Shown: piece after piece, positions 5,997-11,611 of the stretch | Layout: each line of letters begins with the position of its first letter | Position numbering within the stretch: the first letter of the stretch is position 1 | Source: a virus | Strand: one strand, 5' to 3' | Length of the DNA: 64,000 nt | IMG/VR virus record: IMGVR_UViG_3300031884_000939 | Span: 1 to 64,000 of that record | The notes under the pieces: model-generated | What the model saw: the letters and a program-made list of their open reading frames with translations, nothing else | Databases searched by the model: none | What the model was told of the DNA's origin: nothing | Program-made: the position numbers and the translations under genes

Positions 5997-6073
5997 TGGT
6001 GGGTCTTGAGAGACTCGAACTCCCAACCGCTAGTTTCGAAGACTAGAACTCTAATCCATTGAGCTAAAGACCC
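5997..6073 (-). tRNA. tRNA-Arg(TCG)
   Basis: Acceptor GGGTCTT/AAGACCC, anticodon loop CTTCGAA, T-loop TTCGAGT, encoded CCA. Confidence 0.95.
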
Positions 6074-6078
6074 ATGTT

Positions 6079-6173
6079 TGGTAGTAGATATAGGTTATGA
6101 TCCTATCCGTTGCAGCCCATCTGACCACTCTCCCAGGTTTATAAAACCCGGCCGCACACCAGTGCTATCTACC
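6079..6173 (-). tRNA. Atypical long tRNA, candidate anticodon TAT
   Basis: Acceptor GGTAGAT/ATCTACT, T-stem ATAGG/CCTAT, encoded CCA and an anticodon stem CGGGT/ACCTG with loop TTTATAA (anticodon TAT). Odd points: a ~27-nt variable region although Ile tRNAs are class I, a short D-arm (GCAC-TGGT-GTGC), A8 instead of T8, and a non-canonical T-loop ATCATAA. It belongs with the variant T-loop tRNAs at 2692 and 7025-7345. Its amino-acid identity is uncertain. Confidence 0.65.
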
Positions 6174-6183
6174 ATATTGTTAT

Positions 6184-6270
6184 TGGCGGAAAGTATTGGA
6201 GTCGAACCAATCCACCCATTGCTGAATGACAGATTAGCAATCTGTTGCCTTGCCGCTCGGCCAACTTTCC
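6184..6270 (-). tRNA. tRNA-Ser(GCT)
   Basis: Class II: acceptor GGAAAGT/ACTTTCC, anticodon loop TTGCTAA, long variable arm, T-loop TTCGACT, discriminator G, encoded CCA. Confidence 0.95.
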
Positions 6271-6279
6271 TTAATTGTT

Positions 6280-6374
6280 TGGCGGAAGACAGAGGAGTCG
6301 AACCCCACCCGGCTCTTCACCAGGACCTGGTTTTCAAGGCCAGTCGCAGGACCATCCCCGCTGCATTATCTTCC
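6280..6374 (-). tRNA. tRNA-Ser(TGA)
   Basis: Class II: acceptor GGAAGAT/GTCTTCC, anticodon loop CTTGAAA, long variable arm, T-loop TTCGACT, discriminator G, encoded CCA. Confidence 0.94.
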
Positions 6375-6380
6375 ATATTG

Positions 6381-6456
6381 TGGCTCCCCGAGCTGGGCTC
6401 GAACCAGCGACACCGTGATTAACAGTCACGTACTCTACCAACTGAGCTATCAGGGA
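6381..6456 (-). tRNA. tRNA-Asn(GTT)
   Basis: Acceptor TCCCTGA/TCGGGGA, anticodon loop CTGTTAA, T-loop TTCGAGC, discriminator G, encoded CCA. Confidence 0.95.
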
Positions 6457-6464
6457 ATTGTTTT

Positions 6465-6542
6465 TGGTCTGTGAGGTAGGATTCGAACCTACAGCCTCCT
6501 GACTCCAGATCAGGCCGTCTACCAGATTGACATTACACACAG
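6465..6542 (-). tRNA. tRNA-Pro(TGG), unusual C33
   Basis: Acceptor CTGTGTG/CTCACAG, anticodon stem CCTGA/TCAGG, T-loop TTCGAAT, encoded CCA. The loop TCTGGAG gives anticodon TGG, but base 33 is C rather than T and base 37 is A rather than the usual G of Pro tRNAs. Four nt rather than two separate the acceptor from the D-stem. Confidence 0.78.
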
Positions 6543-6550
6543 ATTGTTAC

Positions 6551-6625
6551 TGGTGCCCCAGAATGGAATCGAACCACCGAACCCGGCTTACAAGACCGGA
6601 CCTTTACCACTAAGGATACAAGGGC
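6551..6625 (-). tRNA. tRNA-Thr(TGT)
   Basis: Acceptor GCCCTTG/CTGGGGC, anticodon loop CTTGTAA, T-loop TTCGATT, encoded CCA. Its G1 is the last base of the TAG stop of the HNH gene before it. Confidence 0.94.
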
Positions 6626-7008
6626 TATTTTCTGTCTCTACCATTTCCTTTATTTTTAGCCTTATATGTAGGCGTCTGACTATGGCAGTTTGGGCATATT
6701 GCCCTTAAATTTTCTTCTTTGTTATTTTTATAATTCCCGTCGATATGATCTAATTCTAGATATAGCGGAAGACCATTATGTTCTTCGATACCACAAATAA
6801 GACATTTATTATTTTGTTTTGCCCTTATATAACGATGTATATACATACTAGTTTGATGTTTGCCTCGAAGGCCATCTTCTAAACCAGACTTCCACCGTTC
6901 TATGTAACTTTGATGCATTCCTTCTAAGTAATGCTTGCCACAATAGATTCTTTTTTCTTTATGTGTAAATACCGTAGAACATATTTTACAGCTATATTTT
7001 TGTAACAT
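6625..7008 (-). CDS. HNH homing endonuclease
   Basis: 127 aa. A first CXXC pair (CKIC) and YCGKHY form an N-terminal zinc finger. The HNH core follows: KCLICG, then LELDHIDGNYKNNKEENLR, then CPNCHSQTPTYK. The H in DHIDG, the N in KNN and the H in CPNCH are the expected catalytic/metal residues. Its TAG stop shares its G with G1 of tRNA-Thr. It is the third HNH gene placed directly before a tRNA in this array, which fits homing endonucleases colonising tRNA ends. Confidence 0.88.
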   Translation of the reverse strand: MLQKYSCKICSTVFTHKEKRIYCGKHYLEGMHQSYIERWKSGLEDGLRGKHQTSMYIHRYIRAKQNNKCLICGIEEHNGLPLYLELDHIDGNYKNNKEENLRAICPNCHSQTPTYKAKNKGNGRDRK

Positions 7009-7024
7009 ATAATCTTTCTTTAAC

Positions 7025-7101
7025 TGGCACTCTGTAGGGGTGACGATCCCCTCTTACCAACGTGAAAGGCTGGGGTCCTAACCAACATAGACGAACAGAG
7101 T
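7025..7101 (-). tRNA. tRNA-Glu(TTC), variant T-loop
   Basis: A well-formed cloverleaf with perfect acceptor ACTCTGT/ACAGAGT, anticodon loop CTTTCAC, T-stem AGGGG/CCCCT and encoded CCA. The T-loop is ATCGTCA instead of TTCRANY (A54 and T58 instead of T54 and A58). Confidence 0.88.
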
Positions 7102-7107
7102 ATAACT

Positions 7108-7185
7108 TGGCGTCCTCACCGGGTGTCGATCCCGGTCCTACACCTTGAAAGGGTGTTGATCTAGCCAATCGTAATCTATGAGGAC
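7108..7185 (-). tRNA. Second tRNA-Glu(TTC), variant T-loop
   Basis: Perfect acceptor GTCCTCA/TGAGGAC, anticodon loop CTTTCAA, T-stem CCGGG/CCCGG, T-loop ATCGACA, discriminator G, encoded CCA. It is a second, sequence-divergent Glu(TTC) gene right beside the first. Confidence 0.87.
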
Positions 7186-7191
7186 ATAACT

Positions 7192-7266
7192 TGGCGACTC
7201 CAGGGAGTAACGATCTCCCTCTTCCTCTTAGACAGAGAGGTGTGCGTCCATGAACACTTTGGAGCC
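7192..7266 (-). tRNA. tRNA-Asp(GTC), variant T-loop
   Basis: Acceptor GGCTCCA/TGGAGTC, anticodon loop CTGTCTA, T-stem GGGAG/CTCCC, T-loop ATCGTTA, discriminator G, encoded CCA. Confidence 0.88.
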
Positions 7267-7271
7267 TTTGT

Positions 7272-7345
7272 TGGTTGCGGGCTAGGGTAACGCTCCCTAT
7301 TCCATCCTGGCTTATGAGACCGGAGTGTGGCTATCACAACCCGCA
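7272..7345 (-). tRNA. Atypical tRNA-Met(CAT), variant T-loop
   Basis: Acceptor TGCGGGT/GCCCGCA with a weak T1-A72 pair, anticodon loop CTCATAA, T-stem TAGGG/CCCTA, T-loop AGCGTTA, encoded CCA. The D-arm is short and lacks an obvious GG pair. The weak 1-72 pair and the anticodon arm resemble the initiator at 3151. Its role (second initiator, elongator or Ile2) is uncertain. Confidence 0.75.
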
Positions 7346-7353
7346 ATAGTTGT

Positions 7354-7431
7354 TGGAGGAACGGGTCGGATTCGAACCGACGACTTTACAGTTTTGCAGA
7401 CTGTTGCTTTGGGCCACTCAGCCACCGTTCC
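7354..7431 (-). tRNA. tRNA-Cys(GCA)
   Basis: Acceptor GGAACGG/CCGTTCC, anticodon loop CTGCAAA, T-loop TTCGAAT, discriminator T, encoded CCA. Confidence 0.95.
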
Positions 7432-7440
7432 GTTATTGTT

Positions 7441-7525
7441 TGGTGGGTGGTCATGGAGTCGAACCAAGTATGCCAGAGGCGTCTGATTTACAGTCAGGTG
7501 CGGTCGCCAGTGCCGCTCACCACCC
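7441..7525 (-). tRNA. tRNA-Tyr(GTA)
   Basis: Class II: acceptor GGGTGGT/ACCACCC, anticodon loop CTGTAAA, long variable arm, T-loop TTCGACT, encoded CCA. First tRNA of the array in transcription order. With it the window covers 19 amino acids; no Phe(GAA) tRNA was found. Confidence 0.95.
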
Positions 7526-7540
7526 ATATAACGCTCTCTT

Positions 7541-7665
7541 TAGAAAGCGTGTAATAAAGCATACTAAGGCAATCATTTTTGCGCTGTGGAAAAGCGCCAT
7601 GTCTTCGATCCGCGATGCCATTGACGGACCAGGTCTTTTAGTATGCTTTATTACGCTGTAGTTTT
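7541..7665 (-). ncRNA. Structured RNA B heading the tRNA array
   Basis: A ~105-nt element closed by a perfect 17-bp stem (arms 7551-7567 and 7638-7654, GTAATAAAG...) with an inner hairpin GCGCT...AGCGC. A second small hairpin, CTCC...GGAG, lies upstream near 7670-7683. No ORF with a ribosome site is present. It sits between the promoter at 7754-7782 and tRNA-Tyr, so it is transcribed at the head of the tRNA operon. Confidence 0.6.
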
Positions 7666-7753
7666 TTGCTCCACAAAAGGAGTTTCATCGTACAGGCCGC
7701 CCGTTTACTAGATGTTTTAAGTGCCTAGCGTGGACCTCGTTCCCACATAACAC

Positions 7754-7782
7754 ACTATACTACCTTACTGTTTATTTGTCAA
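7754..7782 (-). promoter_or_regulatory. Sigma70 promoter of the tRNA array
   Basis: TTGACA, 17 nt, TATAGT. Nothing but structured RNA B and tRNAs follow at once. The TTGACA overlaps the stop codon of the 55-aa gene. Confidence 0.8.
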
Positions 7783-7946
7783 TCTTCTATTTGAAAATAA
7801 ACAGCTTCTTTACGCTGCGAAGCAAGTAATACCTTTGCTCGCTCGATCTTATTCTGAATCAACTTCTGCTTTTGCTCATCACTGAGTGAATAACTATAAG
7901 CCTGTTCCACAATACGATCATTTAATTTACTATAATCTATTGTCAT
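7779..7946 (-). CDS. Small helical protein, 55 aa
   Basis: Starts MTIDYSKLNDRIVEQAYSYS and continues as a charged helix with KQKLIQNKIERAKVLLASQRK. The SD AAAAGGAAAG precedes the ATG. Family not recognised; it looks like a short coiled-coil or nucleic-acid-associated helix. It lies directly downstream of an intrinsic terminator, so expression probably needs read-through. Confidence 0.7.
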   Translation of the reverse strand: MTIDYSKLNDRIVEQAYSYSLSDEQKQKLIQNKIERAKVLLASQRKEAVYFQIED

Positions 7947-7971
7947 CTTTCTTTCCTTTTAAAAACAAAAA

Positions 7972-7994
7972 ACCCGGAGTGTTTAGTTCCGGGT
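7972..7994 (-). terminator. Intrinsic terminator
   Basis: ACCCGG stem with CCGGGT, 11-nt loop, followed by TTTTTTGTTTTT on the minus strand. It ends the transcript of the 53-aa gene. Confidence 0.85.
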
Positions 7995-8023
7995 CCTTAA
8001 AGTTTGTGATATTAAAATATTAC

Positions 8024-8185
8024 TTAATCATCATATCCTTCTTGGACCCTACTATAATCTTTCCCTGCCTCAATCATATTAAAGCCACTATTATGAATTG
8101 TTGAGCGTAAAGAGGCTACCGGGCTCCAGCAGAGTGCTGAACCTTGTGCTATTTGATACGTTACGGACAATCTTGTATTTTTCAT
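8024..8185 (-). CDS. Small leaderless protein, 53 aa
   Basis: Starts MKNTRLSVTYQIAQGSALCW and ends with an acidic tail (EGYDD). It has no SD: the TATAAT of a perfect sigma70 promoter ends 9 nt before the ATG. It is flanked by that promoter and an intrinsic terminator, so it is a complete single-gene transcription unit, which supports it as real. Family not recognised; strong early expression suggests a host-takeover peptide (inference). Confidence 0.65.
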   Translation of the reverse strand: MKNTRLSVTYQIAQGSALCWSPVASLRSTIHNSGFNMIEAGKDYSRVQEGYDD

Positions 8186-8194
8186 AATATGTTT

Positions 8195-8223
8195 ATTATA
8201 ATGCTTAATTAATTCTTTGTCAA
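8195..8223 (-). promoter_or_regulatory. Perfect-consensus sigma70 promoter
   Basis: TTGACA, 17 nt, TATAAT, then 9 nt to the ATG of the 53-aa gene. Confidence 0.85.
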
Positions 8224-8267
8224 CCTTCTTTTTTACTTCTCTGAACTTTTATTTACCTAATGTTGCA

Positions 8268-8296
8268 ATTATACGCATATTTCCATTGAAAGTCAA
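8268..8296 (-). promoter_or_regulatory. Second sigma70 promoter in tandem
   Basis: TTGACT, 17 nt, TATAAT, ~75 nt upstream of the previous promoter and in the same direction. It would give the 53-aa gene a longer leader. Confidence 0.75.
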
Positions 8297-8311
8297 CCAC
8301 TTTTGGTAAAA

Positions 8312-8566
8312 TTAGTTGCCCCATCTTAAAAGGAAGAGTGATGAGTCGGTATCGCGAACAAAACTTACACCACATAAGTGTGGTTGATCCAATGTCCACA
8401 TGGTCCAAGTCCAGTGTATGTAATGTCTACCTACTGTTGTTTCAAGCCAATATTCCATAGTATCCACTGCGGCGATCCAATCTAAATTTCCATTGGTTTC
8501 TATTATTGGCCAAGGCGCTACAGCTCTATAAGGAAGTTCAGGATGTTTGTCCCAAAGTGCTCGCAT
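8312..8566 (-). CDS. Hypothetical protein or C-terminal gene fragment
   Basis: 84 aa, tryptophan-rich (YIHWTWTMWTLDQP). No SD precedes the ATG. The same frame stays open upstream for many codons with protein-like content (LIAYNESSGLVNTS), running into the 3' end of the oxygenase-like gene. It may therefore be the surviving C-terminus of a longer, broken gene. Family not recognised. Confidence 0.45.
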   Translation of the reverse strand: MRALWDKHPELPYRAVAPWPIIETNGNLDWIAAVDTMEYWLETTVGRHYIHWTWTMWTLDQPHLCGVSFVRDTDSSLFLLRWGN

Positions 8567-8604
8567 AGAAGTATTTACGAGCCCAGAACTTTCATTATAT
8601 GCTA

Positions 8605-9219
8605 TTAATTGATTAGATCTTCTATAGATTTTTCGAACCCCACTGTAATTACTAATCTCGGTCCTGGGCTCAAATGTACGGTATGCACATAGTCTGTGCG
8701 TACAAATGCGCTAGGAGTTAGTAAATTTGATTCTGCAGCCGTAGCAGGGCCTAAATATTCCATTTTTTCTGCTACTGTTGTTCCTGGCATAGTTAGCCCA
8801 GTAAAAGGTAATCCAGTTCGAGTACTTACTTGAGTAATCGAGTATAGTCTTTTATCAGTATGATGAAAATCGGTCCACCAATGCATAGGATCTTCTGGAT
8901 TACCTTTTATTAATATATTAAATCTACTTTTTAAAATTTTATGGTTTTCGTTATCCACATGGGGTCTTCCATAACCTTGATTTTCTAAATTAGCTAAATG
9001 TGCGGTTATGATTAGATTGGATGTATCACAATTATATTGCGACAAATAATTTAATAATTCTTGTCCAGCACTTACTTCACGCCATTCGTGCTGTAACTTT
9101 CTTTGATCCCAATCTAAATTATGATAAAAATTTTCATTAAAATGATTTTTATATCGATTAAGTATCCAATCTTTAGCTTCCTGCGAAAAATCAAAATCTG
9201 TTTTATGGAATAGTAACAT
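8605..9219 (-). CDS. 2OG-Fe(II) oxygenase-like protein, copy 1
   Basis: 204 aa. A possible iron triad and 2OG arginine are visible: HVD (H87, D89), H179 (YVHTV) and R188 (PGPRLVITV), in the order expected for a 2OG-Fe(II) dioxygenase barrel. T4-like marine and freshwater phages commonly carry such enzymes of unknown substrate. It is a tandem paralogue of the next gene (same openings HKT-FDFSQEAKDW and the block SNLLTPSAFVRTDY) and overlaps it by 17 nt. The family call is by motif only. Confidence 0.6.
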   Translation of the reverse strand: MLLFHKTDFDFSQEAKDWILNRYKNHFNENFYHNLDWDQRKLQHEWREVSAGQELLNYLSQYNCDTSNLIITAHLANLENQGYGRPHVDNENHKILKSRFNILIKGNPEDPMHWWTDFHHTDKRLYSITQVSTRTGLPFTGLTMPGTTVAEKMEYLGPATAAESNLLTPSAFVRTDYVHTVHLSPGPRLVITVGFEKSIEDLIN

Positions 9220-9850
9220 TGATTAACTCTTCTATACTTTTATCGAAAGGCACAGTAATTACCAATCTTGGTCCAGGACTTAATTTTATAGTATGAATAT
9301 AATCTGTGCGTACAAATGCGCTAGGAGTTAGTAAATTTGATGCTGTATCTGTAGCAGGACCTAGATACTCCATTTTTTCTTCATTAGTGTGTCCTGGCAT
9401 AGATAAACTACTAAATTCTTGATTAGTACGTGTATTTAAAACATTACTATAGTACAAGCGTTTATCTGTATGGTGAAAGTTAGTCCACCAAAGCATAGGA
9501 TCTTCTGGATTACCAAGCACTATTATATTAAATTTTGAAGTTACTGTTATTTTACCTTTAGCAGGTCCGTATAATTGTTCGGCGTCAACGTGCGGGCGAC
9601 TATAATATGGTATTGTTAAATTTGCCAGATGAGCAGTTATGATCAGATTAGATGTATCGCAATTATATTGAGAAAGGTAAGACAATAATTCTTCTCCAGC
9701 AATAGATGCTCGCCATTCATGTTGTAGTTGATTTTGAATCCAATCATAATTATGATAGAAATTTAATTTGAAGTGATCTTTATATCGGTTAAGTAACCAA
9801 TCTTTAGCTTCTTGTGAGAAATCAAAATTTGTTTTATGATATAACAGCAT
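9203..9850 (-). CDS. 2OG-Fe(II) oxygenase-like protein, copy 2
   Basis: 215 aa and clearly homologous to the preceding copy over its whole length, with the same HVD, H and PGPRLVITV positions. A ~10-residue insertion follows HVD (LYGPAKGKIT). It is a tandem gene duplication with both copies intact. It starts at the last base of the dehydrogenase stop (TAATG), so the three genes form one translationally coupled unit. The substrate could be a sugar, protein or nucleobase. Confidence 0.6.
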   Translation of the reverse strand: MLLYHKTNFDFSQEAKDWLLNRYKDHFKLNFYHNYDWIQNQLQHEWRASIAGEELLSYLSQYNCDTSNLIITAHLANLTIPYYSRPHVDAEQLYGPAKGKITVTSKFNIIVLGNPEDPMLWWTNFHHTDKRLYYSNVLNTRTNQEFSSLSMPGHTNEEKMEYLGPATDTASNLLTPSAFVRTDYIHTIKLSPGPRLVITVPFDKSIEELINVTIP

Positions 9851-10350
9851 TATAATTTCCTACTAGTATTATCAAATTCTATCATAGTGACTCTTTTATT
9901 ATCTAAAAAATATTTAATACCGTTAATAACTTGATTAACATCAATGACTGTACGACCTAATTCAACGCACCTAGCATTATTTTCAAGAAAACCTGGTATC
10001 AACAATAAACATCTTTCTGGATAAAATGGTTTATGATATTGATATGTTTCGTGTATTATTTTTTTATTAACTTGATATGGATTGGTGCTATAGTATCCAG
10101 CAATACTTCCAATAGTAATTAAAGTTACTTTTGAATCTTTTAAATCTTTTATGATATTTGCTTGTATAGTACCTGAATAGGCATTATTGAATACTATGTC
10201 CGCTGATTTCATTATAGACAAGCACTCGTCGTACTTTGTAGTTAAATCGTATCCGTTACTACGACTTAACCCGATAACTTCTTCATTGGGGAATAATTCA
10301 ACTATTTTGCTTCCTACTAAACCAGTATGTCCAGTGATTACTATCTTCAT
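9850..10350 (-). CDS. Short-chain NAD(P)-dependent dehydrogenase/epimerase
   Basis: 166 aa. The N-terminal Rossmann motif GHTGLVGS (7-14), the serine of IGSIAG and a YQVNK (Y-x3-K) active site identify an SDR-type enzyme, shorter than the usual 230-300 aa. It probably oxidises, reduces or epimerises a sugar. It overlaps the oxygenase copy 2 start by 1 nt. It lies behind the terminator of the barrel-protein gene and has no clear promoter of its own. Confidence 0.75.
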   Translation of the reverse strand: MKIVITGHTGLVGSKIVELFPNEEVIGLSRSNGYDLTTKYDECLSIMKSADIVFNNAYSGTIQANIIKDLKDSKVTLITIGSIAGYYSTNPYQVNKKIIHETYQYHKPFYPERCLLLIPGFLENNARCVELGRTVIDVNQVINGIKYFLDNKRVTMIEFDNTSRKL

Positions 10351-10368
10351 TCTATATTTACCAACAAA

Positions 10369-10390
10369 AAAAGGACCCGAAGGCCCTTTT
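10369..10390 (-). terminator. Intrinsic terminator with UUCG tetraloop
   Basis: AAAAGGGCC-TTCG-GGTCCTTTT followed by T7 on the minus strand, just after the outer-membrane protein gene. Confidence 0.9.
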
Positions 10391-10407
10391 AGTTTAACTC
10401 GTAAAAA

Positions 10408-10860
10408 TTAGAACGAGTACTTAACACCTGCGGTTACGATGTTGCCATTGTAAGCCTTAGTAATGTTATTACCTTTTTGGTAGGCATAATCAGCTACCAA
10501 ATTTACATTCTTAACTACAGGATAGGCAATCCCTGCGCCAATAAATCCAGCACCACCATTACCTACGCCAGGTTTTTGTGTGTCAATAAATGCAGCTCCA
10601 GCACGAACATTAGTTTGTACGGGACCTAGTTTGATAACGTCATAACTCACAGATGCTGTGTAACGATTAACATCAACAGCATTGGTAGTACTACGATCAA
10701 AAGTTCCTTGAACGCCAATTGCGCCAAATGATTGACCAACAGAAACGCCTGCGGTATCTTGTTTAGAGCCCATGTTGCGGCCACCAAAAACACCAACGTC
10801 AGTTGCGAAAGCAAAAGTAGTTGATGCTAATAATGCTACTGCTAAAATTACTTTTTTCAT
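10408..10860 (-). CDS. Outer-membrane beta-barrel protein with signal peptide
   Basis: 150 aa. A textbook signal peptide (MKKVILAVALLASTTFAFA, cleavage after FAFA) is followed by alternating hydrophobic/polar strands rich in G, V and aromatic residues, ending in YSF, the C-terminal phenylalanine signal for BAM-dependent insertion. It resembles small 8-stranded barrels (OmpX/opacity type). The SD AAAGGAAC is good. It has its own terminator, and an AATAAATA late-type box lies ~35 nt upstream. Possible roles are superinfection exclusion or surface remodelling (inference). Confidence 0.8.
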   Translation of the reverse strand: MKKVILAVALLASTTFAFATDVGVFGGRNMGSKQDTAGVSVGQSFGAIGVQGTFDRSTTNAVDVNRYTASVSYDVIKLGPVQTNVRAGAAFIDTQKPGVGNGGAGFIGAGIAYPVVKNVNLVADYAYQKGNNITKAYNGNIVTAGVKYSF

Positions 10861-10896
10861 ACTAATAGTTCCTTTATGTTTATACTACTGAACAAA

Positions 10897-10904
10897 TATT
10901 TATT
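10897..10904 (-). promoter_or_regulatory. Candidate late promoter box
   Basis: AATAAATA on the minus strand, ~35 nt upstream of the barrel gene. It differs from TATAAATA at one base. Confidence 0.45.
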
Positions 10905-10986
10905 GTTTTTTTGCGTTGGCCTGCAAAAATTGCTAGGTTTTGGCATATTTTTAAGTTTAATATACGCATATAATGAAGTCAAAAGA

Positions 10987-11006
10987 ATAGGGGTCGAAGC
11001 CCCTAT
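10987..11006 (-). terminator. Intrinsic terminator of the csp-tmRNA unit
   Basis: ATAGGGG-CTTCGA-CCCCTAT followed by TCTTTT on the minus strand, just after the tmRNA coding piece. Confidence 0.9.
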
Positions 11007-11340
11007 CTGTTATTTTCTGTTTCGACGGATAACTCCGCAAAGCAGTGATTAAACTGCTAATGTTTGGCGTTGTGCTGTACGAGCAGAGAAACGAATTCCC
11101 TTACCTGAAACAGTTACTTCGCCTTTAGATGCGTTTGCATTTAAGTTTTTCGCTTGATTTACAGTCATCGCCTACTGTGTTGCCTCTTTCATTATCTCAC
11201 CATGTCGAAACCTTGTCATCCCCACTGAAACATACTACAGCTTTTGGCCTCGCTACCGATAACTCGGTTCGGTAATATGCTTCGGTGGAGATGCCGGGAA
11301 TCGAACCCGGGTCCACAGCGCCTTCACTACGAAGGAATTA
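11007..11340 (-). ncRNA. ssrA: Permuted two-piece tmRNA
   Basis: Transcribed order is acceptor piece first: T-arm CCGGG-TTCGATT-CCCGG, then CATCTCC and ACC, with the 3' end near 11284. A ~60-nt spacer to be removed follows. The coding piece then begins GGGGATGACAAGGTTTCGAC at 11223. GGGGATG pairs with CATCTCC of the other piece across the permutation. The tag reading frame ends ...RQTLAV-stop at 11049. That stop lies in the loop of hairpin GCAGT-TTAATC-ACTGC, exactly as in E. coli (GCAGC-TTAATA...). The tag would be ~34-40 residues, longer than usual; the resume codon is uncertain. It rescues stalled ribosomes. A terminator follows and csp precedes it on the same transcript. Confidence 0.92.
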
Positions 11341-11350
11341 CAACAATTCT

Positions 11351-11554
11351 TTACAGCGGAAGAATATTTGATGCTTGCTTGCCTTTAGGGCCTGCCACTA
11401 CATCGAATGTTACCGCTTGATTCTCTTTTAAACTCTTAAAACCATTTGTGCTAATTGCGGAAAAATGTGCAAACAATTCCTCACCACCAGCATCGGGGGT
11501 AATAAATCCAAACCCTTTTGCATCATTAAACCACTTTACTTTACCTGTTGCCAT
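11351..11554 (-). CDS. Cold-shock domain protein
   Basis: 67 aa, the exact length of CspA-type proteins. RNP1 KGFGFI and RNP2-like LFAHF are intact, and the protein opens [14 protein letters not shown]. It binds single-stranded RNA/DNA and melts secondary structure. The wording ([25 protein letters not shown]) is close to betaproteobacterial Csp proteins as I remember them, suggesting acquisition from the host. It is co-transcribed with the tmRNA from the promoter at 11582-11611. The SD AAGGAAG is good. Confidence 0.95.
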   Translation of the reverse strand: MATGKVKWFNDAKGFGFITPDAGGEELFAHFSAISTNGFKSLKENQAVTFDVVAGPKGKQASNILPL

Positions 11555-11581
11555 GTTACTTTACTTCCTTTATTAAAAACT

Positions 11582-11611
11582 ATTATACTACTATTTTACC
11601 TATTTTGTCAA
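11582..11611 (-). promoter_or_regulatory. Sigma70 promoter of csp-tmRNA
   Basis: TTGACA, 18 nt, TATAAT, followed by a leader with an SD for csp. It overlaps the stop of the 71-aa gene. Confidence 0.82.

Noticed and set aside
6078-6474. Plus-strand ORFs with phrases such as GVEPIHPL and ESNPTRLF
   Set aside because: They are antisense translations of the tRNA genes below them (T-arm and anticodon arm repeats), with no ribosome sites.
7551-7654. Reading the 17-bp inverted repeat as a transposon or attachment site
   Set aside because: There is no transposase, no target duplication and only ~70 nt inside; a structured RNA fits better.
7327-7661. Plus-strand ORFs over tRNA-Cys, tRNA-Tyr and RNA B
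   Set aside because: Same artefact: they run through tRNA genes and the inverted repeat.
10933-10982. A sigma70 promoter upstream of the barrel gene (TTGACT then TATATT-like boxes)
   Set aside because: The spacing is ~14 nt, too short; the late-type box closer to the gene is more credible.
11284-11340. A free-standing tRNA at the T-arm-like sequence upstream of the tmRNA body
   Set aside because: Its acceptor strand pairs with the tmRNA 5' end at 11217-11223, not with a local 5' half, so it is the tmRNA acceptor piece.
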